Shown here piece by piece: positions 8,071-17,567 of a stretch of 64,000 nt of DNA. Position numbers and translations under genes: made by a program. Position 1 is the stretch's first letter; each line of letters opens with the position of its first letter. The DNA lies in assembly GCA_964400355.1 (NCBI GenBank), contig CAYNTO010000001.1, forward strand, positions 186,001 to 250,000, written 5' to 3'. The stretch is from JACKAL01 sp964400355 (lineage in GTDB: Bacteria > Bdellovibrionota > Bdellovibrionia > Bdellovibrionales > JAGQZY01). Below the pieces are notes generated by a model that was not told where the DNA came from, searched no databases, and saw nothing but the letters and a program-made list of their open reading frames with translations.

Positions 8071-9481
8071 AGAGGTCGTAGTAGAGGTGGAATTCGAAAG
8101 GCGTTGGGCGTTGTTGGATGGGGAGGATTTCCTTTTCCATTTTATAGGTGATCCAGTTTTCAACGAAATCTTTAGAGAACACTTCGCCTTTAAGAAGAAA
8201 GTCGTGCTTTTCTTTAAGGTGTGTGAGAGCCGCATCGAGTGTGGGTGGAATCGATGGAACTTTTGCCGCCTCTTGTGGTGGAAGACCATAGATATCTTTA
8301 TCGAGTGGATCACCGGGGTGAATGCGGTTTTGAATGCCATCGATCCCGGCCATCAACAGTGCTGCAAATGACAAATAGGGATTAGAGCCAGAATCTGGAG
8401 TGCGGAACTCGATGCGTTTCGCACCGGGGCTGTCGCCCACATTGGGAATGCGCACCGCTGCTGAGCGATTTTTAAAACTATACGCGAGTTTGATGGGAGC
8501 CTCGAAGCCCGGCACCAAACGCTTGTAGGAGTTGGTCAAAGGATTGGTGAGCGCGCACAAAGATGGTGCATGCTTTAAAATTCCACCGATAAAAAACACG
8601 GCCATTTCGGAGAGGCCTGCGTACTGATTGCCGGCGAAGAGGTTTTTTCCACCTTTCCACAAGGACATATGCACGTGTTGGCCCGACCCGTTGTCACCGT
8701 AAATAGGCTTCGGCATGAACGTGGCGGTTTTGTTGTGGCGACGGGAAATGTTTTTAACGATATACTTAAACCACTGCAGCTTATCTGCAGAGTTGATCAG
8801 GCTGTCAAAGCGATAGTTGATTTCACATTGAGAACAGGCCACTTCATAGTGATGGCGCTCCACACCCATGCCCATTTTGTCGAGCTCAATGCAAATTTCA
8901 TCGCGGATGTCGTGGAGGTTGTCAGTGGGCATTGCTGCAAAGTAACCTTCTTTGTGGCGCGGTTTGTAGGCGAGGTTTTTTCCACCCTCGTCGCGGCCGC
9001 TGTTCCAGGCTCCAGCGTCCGAATCGATTTGATAAAAACCACCAAACTGGTTCTGGTTGTAACGAACGTCATCAAAAATAAAGAACTCCGCTTCGGGTCC
9101 AAAATAAGCAGTGTCAGCTATACCTGTAGACGCCAGATAAGCGAGAGCTTTTTTAGCAATTTGCCGTGGATCGCGATCATAAGGTGTGAGGGTTTCTGGC
9201 ATCACTACGTCGCAGATGTAGGACACTGTTGGAATTTTAGAAAAAGGATCCATTTTCACTGAACTCGGATCAGGCATGAGGATCATGTCGGACTCATTGA
9301 TGGCACGCCACCCGCGGCACGAAGAGCCGTCAAATCCAACGCCTTCCTCAAACACATCTGTTTTTAGAGTAGCGAGAGGAATGGTCAGGTGTTGCCAAGC
9401 TCCGAGCATGTCGGAAAACTTGAGGTCCACCATCTGTGCCCCTTGTTTATAGGCAAAGTCTATGGATTCTTGAGCGTTCAT
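8069..9481 (-). CDS. glnA: Glutamine synthetase, type I
   Basis: The start at 9481 is chosen because AAGGAG precedes it; a Met eight codons upstream lacks a site. The 470-residue product has the normal GSI-beta length. It makes glutamine from glutamate, ammonia and ATP. Visible features are the N-terminal DLKFSDMLGAWQHLTIP, the VGFDGSSCRGW loop, the metal-site GPEAEFFIFDD, the ATP/glutamate-site GSGQHVHMSLW, NRSAAVRIP with the active-site Arg, and RIEFRTPD. The Tyr in KDIYGLPP corresponds to the adenylylation site of GSI-beta enzymes, so control by GlnE is expected. The gene follows glnB by 55 bases, the classic nitrogen-control pair. Confidence 0.97.
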   Translation of the reverse strand: MNAQESIDFAYKQGAQMVDLKFSDMLGAWQHLTIPLATLKTDVFEEGVGFDGSSCRGWRAINESDMILMPDPSSVKMDPFSKIPTVSYICDVVMPETLTPYDRDPRQIAKKALAYLASTGIADTAYFGPEAEFFIFDDVRYNQNQFGGFYQIDSDAGAWNSGRDEGGKNLAYKPRHKEGYFAAMPTDNLHDIRDEICIELDKMGMGVERHHYEVACSQCEINYRFDSLINSADKLQWFKYIVKNISRRHNKTATFMPKPIYGDNGSGQHVHMSLWKGGKNLFAGNQYAGLSEMAVFFIGGILKHAPSLCALTNPLTNSYKRLVPGFEAPIKLAYSFKNRSAAVRIPNVGDSPGAKRIEFRTPDSGSNPYLSFAALLMAGIDGIQNRIHPGDPLDKDIYGLPPQEAAKVPSIPPTLDAALTHLKEKHDFLLKGEVFSKDFVENWITYKMEKEILPIQQRPTPFEFHLYYDL

Positions 9482-9536
9482 GGAATCTCCTTTGGCTGAG
9501 GCCAAGTAAAATATTTGAATCTAAAAAAACAAAAAC

Positions 9537-9875
9537 TTAAATCGCATTCTCGTCCGCATCGCCGGTGCGAATTCGGAGAGCCGCGCTCACTTCTAAAACA
9601 AAGATTTTTCCATCGCCCACTTTTCCCGTATGAGCAGACGCACGAATGGCTTCAACGGCCTGGTCACACAGGCTGTCATTCACCACGAGCTCTAATTTTA
9701 TTTTTGGGAGAAAATCGACGACGTATTCGGCGCCTCGGTAGATTTCAGTGCGGCCTTTTTGGCGACCGAATCCGCGCACCTCTGTGATTGTTATTCCTTC
9801 GACACCAATCTCTGACAATGCATCCACAACATCATCGAGTTTAAACGGCTTAATAAAGGCCTCAATCTTTTTCAT
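9537..9875 (-). CDS. glnB: Nitrogen regulatory protein P-II
   Basis: A 112-residue PII protein of normal length. The T-loop carries Tyr51 in IYRGAEYVVDFLPK, the site uridylylated by GlnD, and the ATP-binding TGKVGDGKIFV segment is intact. PII senses ATP/ADP and 2-oxoglutarate and controls GlnE and NtrB. Its place directly upstream of glnA supports a GlnB rather than an AmtB-linked GlnK role. Confidence 0.96.
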   Translation of the reverse strand: MKKIEAFIKPFKLDDVVDALSEIGVEGITITEVRGFGRQKGRTEIYRGAEYVVDFLPKIKLELVVNDSLCDQAVEAIRASAHTGKVGDGKIFVLEVSAALRIRTGDADENAI

Positions 9876-10217
9876 TATGGAACTATAAACTAATCGCTCG
9901 AATGCAAGTCGTCAATGGCTACAAGGGCGTAAGAAAAAATTTATTTTTTTCTGAAGTGGCGGGATATTTCCTGCGTTCACGGCCATCTCGATTAAAACCG
10001 CCACTGCGTTCAAAGCTCGATGCGCGAAGTTTGCACCAGACCCTGTCAAAGCCTCCTGCGTTGTGGGTCAATTTGCGCGGTCCCTGTAATTTTGATATAC
10101 CCCTTAGCTCTTTTGAGGGGTCAAAAGAAACAGCACCTGACTGACAGAGATTAGGACAAAGAAAAACGGAGACTGAAAAAATCAGTCCGCTTAGATTTTT
10201 CAATAACTTGGGGAAAT
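9876..10217. other. Intergenic region, divergent promoters expected; one hairpin
   Basis: This 342-base gap separates the start of glnB from the start of the next gene, so it should hold both promoters. No convincing sigma-54 (GG-N10-GC) site was found by eye. The overlapping short open frames here have low-quality composition and no ribosome sites. The only clear structure is an imperfect hairpin at 10096-10121, in which ACCCCT pairs with AGGGGT. Confidence 0.55.
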
Positions 10218-10814
10218 ATGAACCGTTCTTTTTTTATATATGGAATTTACGACGAAAACCAAAAGTGTCATTCTCGTTTTAAAAATTTTATTGTTCGCAA
10301 AGAGAAGGCCTATACGAAAGGGTCTCTTCACCTATTGAGTTGCGGTTTGGGCTTACTCAGCGCCGAGGGCCAGTCTGTTATCCCGGGGCATTTTGTAGAG
10401 GTCGACGCTCCAGAGTCCTATTGGCCGATACTGGATATGCTTTGTGGTTTTGATCCGAGTTCGCCAAAAAAATCTTTGGTTCACCGCCAAGCCATTTCGG
10501 TGTCTCTGCTTGAGGCGCAGCCCGTCCAAGTGGAAGCCTATTGTATCAATCCAGAGAAAAAAATCGTCGGAAGTAAGAAACTCGAGGGCGAAGAGCTGGA
10601 CATGTATTTTAATCAGCCCACCACGTGTTTGATCGACAAACTGACGGAGCGGCAGAAAACCTACATTCAAAAATTAGCGCAAGCCAAGGGGCGTGAGATT
10701 GTGCCTGTGGACATGGCGTTGTACCGTGAGCTTATGTCCCTAGAACTCATTGTCGATAAAGGTCGCCGCTTGGCACTCAGCCGTTTGGGCTCCGAGATCA
10801 GCCTTTTCCTTTAG
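10218..10814 (+). CDS. Gamma-glutamylcyclotransferase (AIG2)-like protein with C-terminal helical domain
   Basis: A 198-residue protein. Residues 1-120 resemble the AIG2/GGCT fold: FIYGIY at the N terminus in place of the usual 'VYGTL', then GSLHLLSCGLGLL, IPGHFVEVDAPESYWPILDML and a strand QVEAYCIN. The usual catalytic Glu position falls near the HRQAISVSLLEA segment, but I cannot confirm the residue. Residues 135-198 form a separate helix-rich, possibly winged-helix-like tail (LTERQKTYIQKLAQAKGREIV). Activity against gamma-glutamyl peptides is therefore uncertain. The trmL start follows the stop by 4 bases, so the two form an operon. Confidence 0.6.
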   Translation: MNRSFFIYGIYDENQKCHSRFKNFIVRKEKAYTKGSLHLLSCGLGLLSAEGQSVIPGHFVEVDAPESYWPILDMLCGFDPSSPKKSLVHRQAISVSLLEAQPVQVEAYCINPEKKIVGSKKLEGEELDMYFNQPTTCLIDKLTERQKTYIQKLAQAKGREIVPVDMALYRELMSLELIVDKGRRLALSRLGSEISLFL

Positions 10815-10818
10815 ATCG

Positions 10819-11283
10819 ATGTTTCATATTGTTCTCGTAGAGCCAGAAATTCCACAGAACACCGGCAACATTGCGCGTACCTGTGTTGCTATGAACTGCC
10901 ATCTGCATTTGGTCGGCCCGTTGGGGTTTTCCATCGATGACAAACACGTGCGCCGCTCCGGCCTCGATTACTGGCCCCATCTTACGCTCTCCACTTATAC
11001 TTCCTGGTCGGATTTTTTATCGCAACATCCCAATTCTGCTTCTCAGCGCGTTTATTTTAGCACCAAGGCCAAAAGAGATATTTTCGAACACAGGTTCAAT
11101 GAAGAGTCTTGGCTTGTCTTTGGACCAGAGACCCGCGGTCTCGATAGTAAAATTATCGAGGAGAACCTTGCATCCAGCGTAGCCATACCCATGATAGGCT
11201 CAGTGCGTAGCTTGAATTTATCCAATGCTGTGGCCATAGGCGTTTATGAAGCCTACCGACAGGTCAAAAACGGACCTCATTGA
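10819..11283 (+). CDS. trmL: tRNA (cytidine/uridine-34 2'-O)-methyltransferase
   Basis: A 154-residue SPOUT methyltransferase matching the length of TrmL (YibK). It begins MFHIVLVEPEIPQNTGNIAR, the family hallmark, and ends with the knot motifs LVFGPETRGL and IPMIGSVRSLNLSNAVAI that bind SAM. It would methylate the wobble ribose of tRNA-Leu isoacceptors. The start at 10819 is preferred over an upstream in-frame start that would overlap the preceding gene by 65 bases. Confidence 0.93.
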   Translation: MFHIVLVEPEIPQNTGNIARTCVAMNCHLHLVGPLGFSIDDKHVRRSGLDYWPHLTLSTYTSWSDFLSQHPNSASQRVYFSTKAKRDIFEHRFNEESWLVFGPETRGLDSKIIEENLASSVAIPMIGSVRSLNLSNAVAIGVYEAYRQVKNGPH

Positions 11284-11378
11284 GTTTACGAGACCCGTAA
11301 TTTCTCGAGGCGGTTATTTTTAATGTGGAGGCCTCTAACACTACCCATTGGCCAACCTATAGGCTACTCTAGGGACTT

Positions 11379-14030
11379 ATGCTAAATATACTGACAAAAA
11401 TCATCGGAACTCAGCACGATCGGCAGATGAAGATCATTCGCCCAACGATTGATCAGATCAATGCTCTCGAACCTAAAATTAAGGCACTTTCAGAGGCCGA
11501 ACTCAAAGCCAAAACTGGCGAATTCAAAGAGCGAGTGGCAAAGGGCGAATCGCTCGATTCTCTTTTGCCGGAAGCGTTTGCCGTTTGCCGTGAGGCGAGC
11601 AGCCGTATTCTGGGTATGCGCCATTACGATGTTCAGATGGTCGGTGGGTACATCATCCATAAAGGATCCATTGCAGAAATGCGTACCGGTGAGGGTAAAA
11701 CTCTCGTTGCCACTTTGCCAATTTATCTGAACGCTCTGTCTGGAAAAGGCGTTCATCTTGTGACAGTAAACGATTACCTTGCTCGTCGCGATGCCGAGTG
11801 GATGGGCCGTCTTTACGGATACCTTGGAATGAGCACGGGAATTATTGTGCACAACCTTTCCGATGCACAAAGACAGGCGGCTTACGGGTCCGATATTACT
11901 TATGCCACCAACAATGAACTGGGTTTTGACTACCTCCGCGACAACATGAAGTTCCGTCTCGCCGACTACGTTCAGCGTCCGCTCAATTTTGCTATTGTGG
12001 ATGAGTGCGATTCCATTCTTGTCGACGAAGCTCGTACGCCGCTAATTATCTCTGGCCCGGCCGAGGACAATACGGCGATCTACCAGCAGGTTCATGCAGT
12101 GGTAAAACATCTTAAACCCGATGAACATTTCACGATGGAAGAGAAAAACCGCAGTGTGGCCATTACTGAAGAGGGTAACAGCAAGCTCGAGCAACTTATG
12201 GGTATCGATAATTTGTATGATCCCCAGCACATTGATCGCATGCACTACATACAACAAGCTCTCAAGGCGATTCACTTATTCAAGTTAGATGTGGATTACA
12301 TGATTCGCGATGACGAAGTTGTAATTGTCGATGAATTCACTGGGCGCTTAATGGATGGTCGTCGCTGGAGCGATGGACTTCATCAAGCAGTGGAAGCTAA
12401 AGAGGGCGTTACGATTAAAAATGAAAACCAAACTTTGGCTTCGATCACGTTCCAGAATTATTTCCGGATGTACAACAAGCTTTCGGGCATGACAGGTACG
12501 GCAGACACCGAAGCCGCAGAATTTAAAAAGATCTACAATCTGGATGTGATGGTCATTCCTACCAACCGTCCGATGGTGCGTAAAGATCATAACGATGTGG
12601 TTTACAAGAGTGAAAAAGGCAAGTTCATGTCGATCATTAAAGACATTGAAGCTCGCAAAAAAGAGGGTCAACCCGTCTTAGTGGGAACCGTGAGTATCGA
12701 AAAATCGGAGCTGCTCAGCAACGAATTGCGCCGCATGAATATTCCGCACACTGTCCTCAATGCCAAACATCACGAGAAGGAAGCGGAGATTATCGCTCAA
12801 GCGGGCCGCAAGAACGCCGTCACCATCGCTACTAACATGGCTGGTCGTGGAACCGACATCATGCTGGGTGGTAATGCGGAGTTTATGGCTCATGCCGAAG
12901 TGAAAGATGCGAGCTCGCCGGAATTTCAAAGTGCGCTCCAAAAATACAAAGCTCAGTGCGAAAAGGAAAAGCAGGAGGTTCTCGCTTCAGGCGGCCTGTG
13001 CATCATCGGTACTGAGCGCCATGAATCTCGACGTATTGATAATCAGCTCCGCGGTCGCGCCGGCCGTCAAGGCGATCCCGGCGCCACACAATTCTATTTG
13101 TCTTTAGAGGACGATCTGATGCGCAAGTTCAACGGCGAGCGCATCAAAAAAATCATGGACTCACCGCTGTTCAACATACCCGACGACGAGCCGATGACAG
13201 CGGGGATGGTCACTCGCTCTATTGAAAGTGCTCAGCGCAAGGTGGAAGGTCACAACTTCGACGTGCGAAAGCATTTGCTGGAATATGATGATGTGATGAA
13301 TCTGCAAAGAACTAAGATCTATTCCATGCGCCGTGCGCTTCTCGAGGAAAACGCCGAGAAGAGTGCTTTTGAGGAAAAGATTCGCGAAATGATGGGCGAG
13401 ATACTTTCCGACTTGCTGGATCTCTATGCCAACGAGAATGCCAAAAGACAATCGTGGAATTTGGACGCTCTTAAAACAGCGATAGATGCGCAGTTTGGGA
13501 CAGACGTTGAGATTCCCGGGAACATCGATTCGGACGCTCTTGTAGAGCTTTGCAAGAAGGCGATTCAGGATAAGTATGAGGATCAAAAGCGCATCATGGG
13601 CTCGCTGGTAGAAGACATACAGCGCAGTCTTCTCCTCGGAGCTATTGATCACTACTGGAAAGAACACTTGTATCGCGTCGATCGAATTCGCGAATCAGTA
13701 AACTTAAAAGCCTACGCGCAAAAAGATCCGTTGATGGAGTATCGCAAGGAAACATTCCATGCGTTCGAAGAGATGAATCAGCGCGTGCAAGCCGATGTGG
13801 TTGAAAAGTTCATGAAGCTCAAGCTGGTCGTAGATCAGGCGCATGAAGTTGACGGCGGATCTGCAGACATTCCAGAAAAAGAAGAAATTATAGAATCTCT
13901 GCGCCCCAAGGCGCCGCAAAGGATGACGTTGTCTGCGGGTGGTCCGGGACCAGCAACTGGCAATGATTCTATGAGCCGACAAGAGCGTCGCACTCGCGAA
14001 AAAGAGAAAAAGAAGAAAAAACTATTCTAG
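11379..14030 (+). CDS. secA: Protein translocase ATPase SecA, lacking the C-terminal zinc motif
   Basis: An 883-residue motor of the Sec pathway that drives preproteins through SecYEG. Walker A is seen in MRTGEGKTLVA near residue 105, Walker B/DEAD-like as VDECDSILVDEARTPLIIS, then the preprotein-binding domain, NQTLASITFQNYFRMY, NMAGRGTDI and the RGRAGRQGDPG motif of the second RecA domain. The helical scaffold and wing follow. The C terminus is a Lys/Arg-rich tail with no CxC...CH/C zinc site, which SecB and ribosomes use in many proteobacteria. An AGGG site precedes the ATG. Two small genes follow closely. Confidence 0.97.
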   Translation: MLNILTKIIGTQHDRQMKIIRPTIDQINALEPKIKALSEAELKAKTGEFKERVAKGESLDSLLPEAFAVCREASSRILGMRHYDVQMVGGYIIHKGSIAEMRTGEGKTLVATLPIYLNALSGKGVHLVTVNDYLARRDAEWMGRLYGYLGMSTGIIVHNLSDAQRQAAYGSDITYATNNELGFDYLRDNMKFRLADYVQRPLNFAIVDECDSILVDEARTPLIISGPAEDNTAIYQQVHAVVKHLKPDEHFTMEEKNRSVAITEEGNSKLEQLMGIDNLYDPQHIDRMHYIQQALKAIHLFKLDVDYMIRDDEVVIVDEFTGRLMDGRRWSDGLHQAVEAKEGVTIKNENQTLASITFQNYFRMYNKLSGMTGTADTEAAEFKKIYNLDVMVIPTNRPMVRKDHNDVVYKSEKGKFMSIIKDIEARKKEGQPVLVGTVSIEKSELLSNELRRMNIPHTVLNAKHHEKEAEIIAQAGRKNAVTIATNMAGRGTDIMLGGNAEFMAHAEVKDASSPEFQSALQKYKAQCEKEKQEVLASGGLCIIGTERHESRRIDNQLRGRAGRQGDPGATQFYLSLEDDLMRKFNGERIKKIMDSPLFNIPDDEPMTAGMVTRSIESAQRKVEGHNFDVRKHLLEYDDVMNLQRTKIYSMRRALLEENAEKSAFEEKIREMMGEILSDLLDLYANENAKRQSWNLDALKTAIDAQFGTDVEIPGNIDSDALVELCKKAIQDKYEDQKRIMGSLVEDIQRSLLLGAIDHYWKEHLYRVDRIRESVNLKAYAQKDPLMEYRKETFHAFEEMNQRVQADVVEKFMKLKLVVDQAHEVDGGSADIPEKEEIIESLRPKAPQRMTLSAGGPGPATGNDSMSRQERRTREKEKKKKKLF

Positions 14031-14039
14031 AGGAGTTTC

Positions 14040-14867
14040 GTGGCAAGTTGTCCAGCGTGTGGAACTAAAGTAGACAGTGATTTTGGCATGAAGACATGCC
14101 CGAGCTGTTCGCTTGTTTTTATGGTGGACATCGAGGGCCATGCGGCCATGCCCGAAACTCACGAGCCTGATGCGGGCCAGTACGTCTCTAGCGACGATAG
14201 CAGCAATTCTGTCGAGAGCGAAGCACCGGCTTACGAGTCTCCAAATTTTGATGTGAGTGCAGAAACCGTGGTCGATTCCGGTATGGCGCCTACGTATGTA
14301 GGAACCGATTCGCCACCTGAAGACGATTTTGGTTTATCCGATTCGGCGGGCACTGAGGTGCGCTCGGAAGTTTACGGTGATCATGATTCTGCATCCGAAG
14401 CTCACCACAGTGGTGATTATTCTTCCGCTGAACCTACCGAAATCTATTCCAGCTCCACATCGGAAGACGGCGAATACAACGAAGGGTTCATTAACGACTC
14501 TTTTGAGGAAGACGCCGCTCTCCCCGAAGACGATCCCAAGGATCCCATTGGGGTTCAGCGGTTCGACGCGCATCAAGCATCACAGCTTACGGACGGCCCC
14601 TATTACTATGATCTCACCATTAGCGGACTTGATACCGCACAAATTAAAGATGACGTCCTTAAGGCTCTCACCGATAAGCGATTTCAGTGGACACCAGACG
14701 ATGTTCGTCGCCGCCTTCGTAACGGTAAACTCCTTTTTAAAAATCTCAACCCAGTAAAGGCAGTGCTCGTGGTGATTAAGCTCCAGCACATAGATGTGGA
14801 TGTGCAGTGGGTTCAGAAACTGCACACAGATCCGTCCGTTGCTGGTGGCACTCCAGGACAGGTGTAA
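14040..14867 (+). CDS. Zinc-ribbon protein with acidic linker, unknown function
   Basis: A 275-residue protein starting with GTG behind a GAGGAG site, 9 bases after secA. Residues 4-23 form a CPACG...CPSC zinc ribbon similar to the MJ0042/DUF-type ribbons common in deltaproteobacterial proteins. Residues 35-175 are a low-complexity Ser/Glu/Asp-rich linker. Residues 180-265 look folded (YYYDLTISGLDTAQIKDDVLKAL...FKNLNPVKAVLVVIKL). No membrane segment or enzyme motif is visible. The tight link to a SecA that lacks its own zinc motif is suggestive but proves nothing. Confidence 0.62.
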   Translation: MASCPACGTKVDSDFGMKTCPSCSLVFMVDIEGHAAMPETHEPDAGQYVSSDDSSNSVESEAPAYESPNFDVSAETVVDSGMAPTYVGTDSPPEDDFGLSDSAGTEVRSEVYGDHDSASEAHHSGDYSSAEPTEIYSSSTSEDGEYNEGFINDSFEEDAALPEDDPKDPIGVQRFDAHQASQLTDGPYYYDLTISGLDTAQIKDDVLKALTDKRFQWTPDDVRRRLRNGKLLFKNLNPVKAVLVVIKLQHIDVDVQWVQKLHTDPSVAGGTPGQV

Positions 14868-14869
14868 CG

Positions 14870-15433
14870 ATGACACGACTTTATCTTTTAATTGTCGGTG
14901 CACTTTTATTCTCGAATGCTTCAGCAGACCCGATCGCCCAACACAACAAGGAGTCGCGCGAAATGGGTGCCAAGATCACCGCTTACGAAAAACGTATCGA
15001 TGATTTAGTGGCACGAAAGAAAGACGAAAAAGATGGTCCCGAGCTGGAGAATATTCTCGACGAAATTTCAGACTTGCAGAAGGAATTGGTGGGCATAAAA
15101 AAGAAACGCCGCCAGTTGCGCGAACACATCACCAAATATCATCCCGGCGATGAAGTGTTGGGTGATTTGGATGTTCTTAAAGATATGGAAAACGTAAAGC
15201 ATCGTGCAAAGTCTGCCGACCCCGCGATCGATGCACGACTGGATGCTATGTTGGTTAAGTTGCAGGCCCAATACAAGCGAACAATTAAAGAGAAAGAAGA
15301 CTACACTGTTGAGCAAAAAGCCTTTGAGGAGGCGCTCAATAAAAAGAACACCAATGTCCAAAAGGCGACTAAAGACGAATACATAAAAGAGAACATAAAA
15401 ACTAAGCTCAAGGTGAAATCACCGAAGCATTGA
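14870..15433 (+). CDS. Periplasmic coiled-coil protein, unknown function
   Basis: A 187-residue protein with a signal peptide (LYLLIVGALLFSNASA, cleavage near residue 20) followed by an almost entirely charged helical body with heptad-like Leu/Ile spacing (about 30-95 and 130-185), so a coiled coil is likely. Size and composition recall Skp/OmpH-like chaperones, but no homology is recognised. The ATG at 14870 follows the previous stop by 2 bases, placing it in the secA operon. It converges on the carbonic anhydrase gene, with 8 bases between the stops. Confidence 0.62.
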   Translation: MTRLYLLIVGALLFSNASADPIAQHNKESREMGAKITAYEKRIDDLVARKKDEKDGPELENILDEISDLQKELVGIKKKRRQLREHITKYHPGDEVLGDLDVLKDMENVKHRAKSADPAIDARLDAMLVKLQAQYKRTIKEKEDYTVEQKAFEEALNKKNTNVQKATKDEYIKENIKTKLKVKSPKH

Positions 15434-15441
15434 CGAGCCGA

Positions 15442-16026
15442 TTAGCTACTGTGCAAATCGACCAAATACCCGCTTTTTAAATCGTACACCCATCCATAAA
15501 TACGCACATCTGTAAATTCTTTGCGCAGCTCCGTCATCACTGAGCTTGCCGAAAGATTTTTACACTGTTCTATCACGTTGAGGTCTACAGCTTTGCGTGT
15601 TTTTGCCTCGCCGTTGAGTTTATCGAGCGCCCCGGAATGGGCACTCAACACTTTCTTAATTCCAATAAGCCACTTATCAAGAAGCCCGAAGCTATTATTG
15701 CTCATGGCGCCGATAACACCACCACAACCATAGTGCCCACAAATCACAATATTTTTAATTTTTAAATAGCGTACGGCATAAGTGACCACACTCATCAGAT
15801 TAAGATCGTCTTCAAATACCAGATTGGCGATATTGCGGTGAACGAACATCTCGCCTACGGAAGTCCCGGTGATCTCGTTGGGCAAAACCCGGGAATCGGA
15901 ACAACCGATCCATAAAAACAATGGCTGCTGGCCGTCCTCGTGAGTGGAAAAATAGTTGGGATCCGTTTCCAACTTTTCCGCGACCCAAGCCTTATTTTCG
16001 AGAAATATTTTGCGTCTTATGGACAT
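15442..16026 (-). CDS. can: Beta-carbonic anhydrase
   Basis: A 194-residue enzyme that interconverts CO2 and bicarbonate. The zinc ligands are Cys42 and, in GHYGCGG, His98 and Cys101; the Asp44-Arg46 dyad lies in CSDSR. Spacing is the same as in E. coli Can. The C-terminal part (YGWVYDLKSGYL) is also typical. The start lies 2 bases after the stop of the SulP gene, so the two are cotranscribed. Confidence 0.95.
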   Translation of the reverse strand: MSIRRKIFLENKAWVAEKLETDPNYFSTHEDGQQPLFLWIGCSDSRVLPNEITGTSVGEMFVHRNIANLVFEDDLNLMSVVTYAVRYLKIKNIVICGHYGCGGVIGAMSNNSFGLLDKWLIGIKKVLSAHSGALDKLNGEAKTRKAVDLNVIEQCKNLSASSVMTELRKEFTDVRIYGWVYDLKSGYLVDLHSS

Positions 16027-16028
16027 AT

Positions 16029-17567
16029 CTAACCTTTAAAGTAAGTGGTGAGTGCATGCGGAGATCGTTGCACTTCCACTTTTATTTTTTTACCCGGGGC
16101 GGATTCCACATAATCCTCGACCATTTCTACAATGTCATTATCGATGTACACGGGACGTGTCCCGTCGATCAATACACTAGAGTTGTCGGGGATGGTGTTG
16201 AGGATCTTTTTGAGATTGGGTTTGTTGAGAAATGAAGTGTCTTTATTGAAGCGAATTAAGTAATCATCGCCAGTGCTAACCACAACAATTGCCGAGCGGT
16301 AGTTAGACACCACGACAAACGCGATCCCTACCAAAAATCCGATACAGATTCCAATTAGAAGATCGGTAAAGAGGATGGCGAGTATGGTAGCAAGAAAGGG
16401 CACCAACTGGCTGTAGTCCTTCTTCCAAAAGGATTTAAAAAGCTTAGGTTCAGTGAGCTTAAAACCCACAAAGATAAGCACTACCGCTAAACAGGCCAGC
16501 GGAATCATGTTGAGTAAAAATGGAAAGAGCAGAACAAGTGCCAATAACCAAATGGCATGAAAGATGGCCGATGCTTTGCTGACGGCTCCTGCGGAGATAT
16601 TTGCTGAAGTGCGGACGATAACCGCGGTGATAGGTAGACCACCCAAGATACCACTAAATGTATTCCCTAGGCCTTGTGCGAGTAACTCTTTGTTGGCATC
16701 GACGCCGCGCTTGAGAGGATCGAGCTTCTCCGACGCATCTATACTGAGCAGGGATTCAATCGATGCCACCAAGCACACGGTAACGGCAATGATCCAAAAA
16801 TCCACCTTGGCAAAGAAGGGGAGGATCCCGCTATCGGGCAATTGAAACAGTTTCGAGGCGTTGGGCACGATCACCAAGTGATCGCCAGTGAGCATGAAAC
16901 CAATGCTTGGGAGAACAAACGCGTTCACCAATAATCCAGCGGCAACTGCAATAAGCGCAGCGGGTATTAAGTTCAGAAGTGGCGCGCGCTTTGCTAAACG
17001 TGGCCAGCTTAAAAGAATGATGGCGGAAATCACACTGATGATCAGTGCGCCTTCGTTGATATGCGTGAGCGCTTGCCAGATTTCCGAGAACGTATTCTCT
17101 CCATCTCGCTGAATAAATTCCATTTCGCCGATGGCGTCCGCGTCGACGCCAAATACGTGGGGAATTTGTTTGAGAATAATAATAATACCGATTGCGGCAA
17201 GCATGCCCTTGATGACTGAAGCGGGAATGAAGCTTGCCAGTATTCCAAACCGCACTTGGCTCAAGCCAATCTGCAAAATGCCCGCAACTGCAGTCGCTGC
17301 CGCAAACGCCGGAAATGAGCCTAGGGTTTCGATACCACCGGCAACGATTACGGTTAGACCCGCAGCGGGGCCCGAGACCGACAGTGCGGATGGGCTAAAA
17401 AACCCCACAATCAATCCGCCAATGATCCCCGCCACCAAACCGCTTTGTGCGGGAGCATCGGACGCCAAGGAAATACCTAAGCACAAAGGCAACGCCACCA
17501 GGAATACGACCAAGGACGCCTGAATATCTTTAACATCGGGTTTAAGGATATTTTTAAATGCAGACAT
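16029..17567 (-). CDS. SulP family anion transporter, probable bicarbonate transporter
   Basis: A 512-residue membrane protein with about 12-14 hydrophobic segments and a C-terminal STAS-like domain (about 430-512, with SSVLIDGTRPVYIDNDIVE). The N-terminal ALPLCLGISLASDAP and SVSGPAAGLTVIV segments are SulP substrate-site motifs. SulP proteins move sulfate, bicarbonate or other anions. Adjacent carbonic anhydrase genes are a repeated arrangement in this family, pointing to bicarbonate. The ATG at 17567 overlaps the upstream gene stop as TAATG, and an upstream in-frame Met would start inside that gene. The substrate is inferred from context only. Confidence 0.85.
   Translation of the reverse strand: MSAFKNILKPDVKDIQASLVVFLVALPLCLGISLASDAPAQSGLVAGIIGGLIVGFFSPSALSVSGPAAGLTVIVAGGIETLGSFPAFAAATAVAGILQIGLSQVRFGILASFIPASVIKGMLAAIGIIIILKQIPHVFGVDADAIGEMEFIQRDGENTFSEIWQALTHINEGALIISVISAIILLSWPRLAKRAPLLNLIPAALIAVAAGLLVNAFVLPSIGFMLTGDHLVIVPNASKLFQLPDSGILPFFAKVDFWIIAVTVCLVASIESLLSIDASEKLDPLKRGVDANKELLAQGLGNTFSGILGGLPITAVIVRTSANISAGAVSKASAIFHAIWLLALVLLFPFLLNMIPLACLAVVLIFVGFKLTEPKLFKSFWKKDYSQLVPFLATILAILFTDLLIGICIGFLVGIAFVVVSNYRSAIVVVSTGDDYLIRFNKDTSFLNKPNLKKILNTIPDNSSVLIDGTRPVYIDNDIVEMVEDYVESAPGKKIKVEVQRSPHALTTYFKG

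Noticed and set aside
8669..9262. Plus-strand open frame of 197 codons inside glnA
   Set aside because: It is antisense to the clearly conserved glutamine synthetase and results from its codon usage.
9902..10203. Two opposite open frames of 80 and 94 codons
   Set aside because: They overlap each other in an intergenic region, lack ribosome sites and have no recognisable protein features.
13161..13667. Minus-strand open frame of 168 codons inside secA
   Set aside because: It is antisense to the conserved SecA wing and scaffold region and has no ribosome site.
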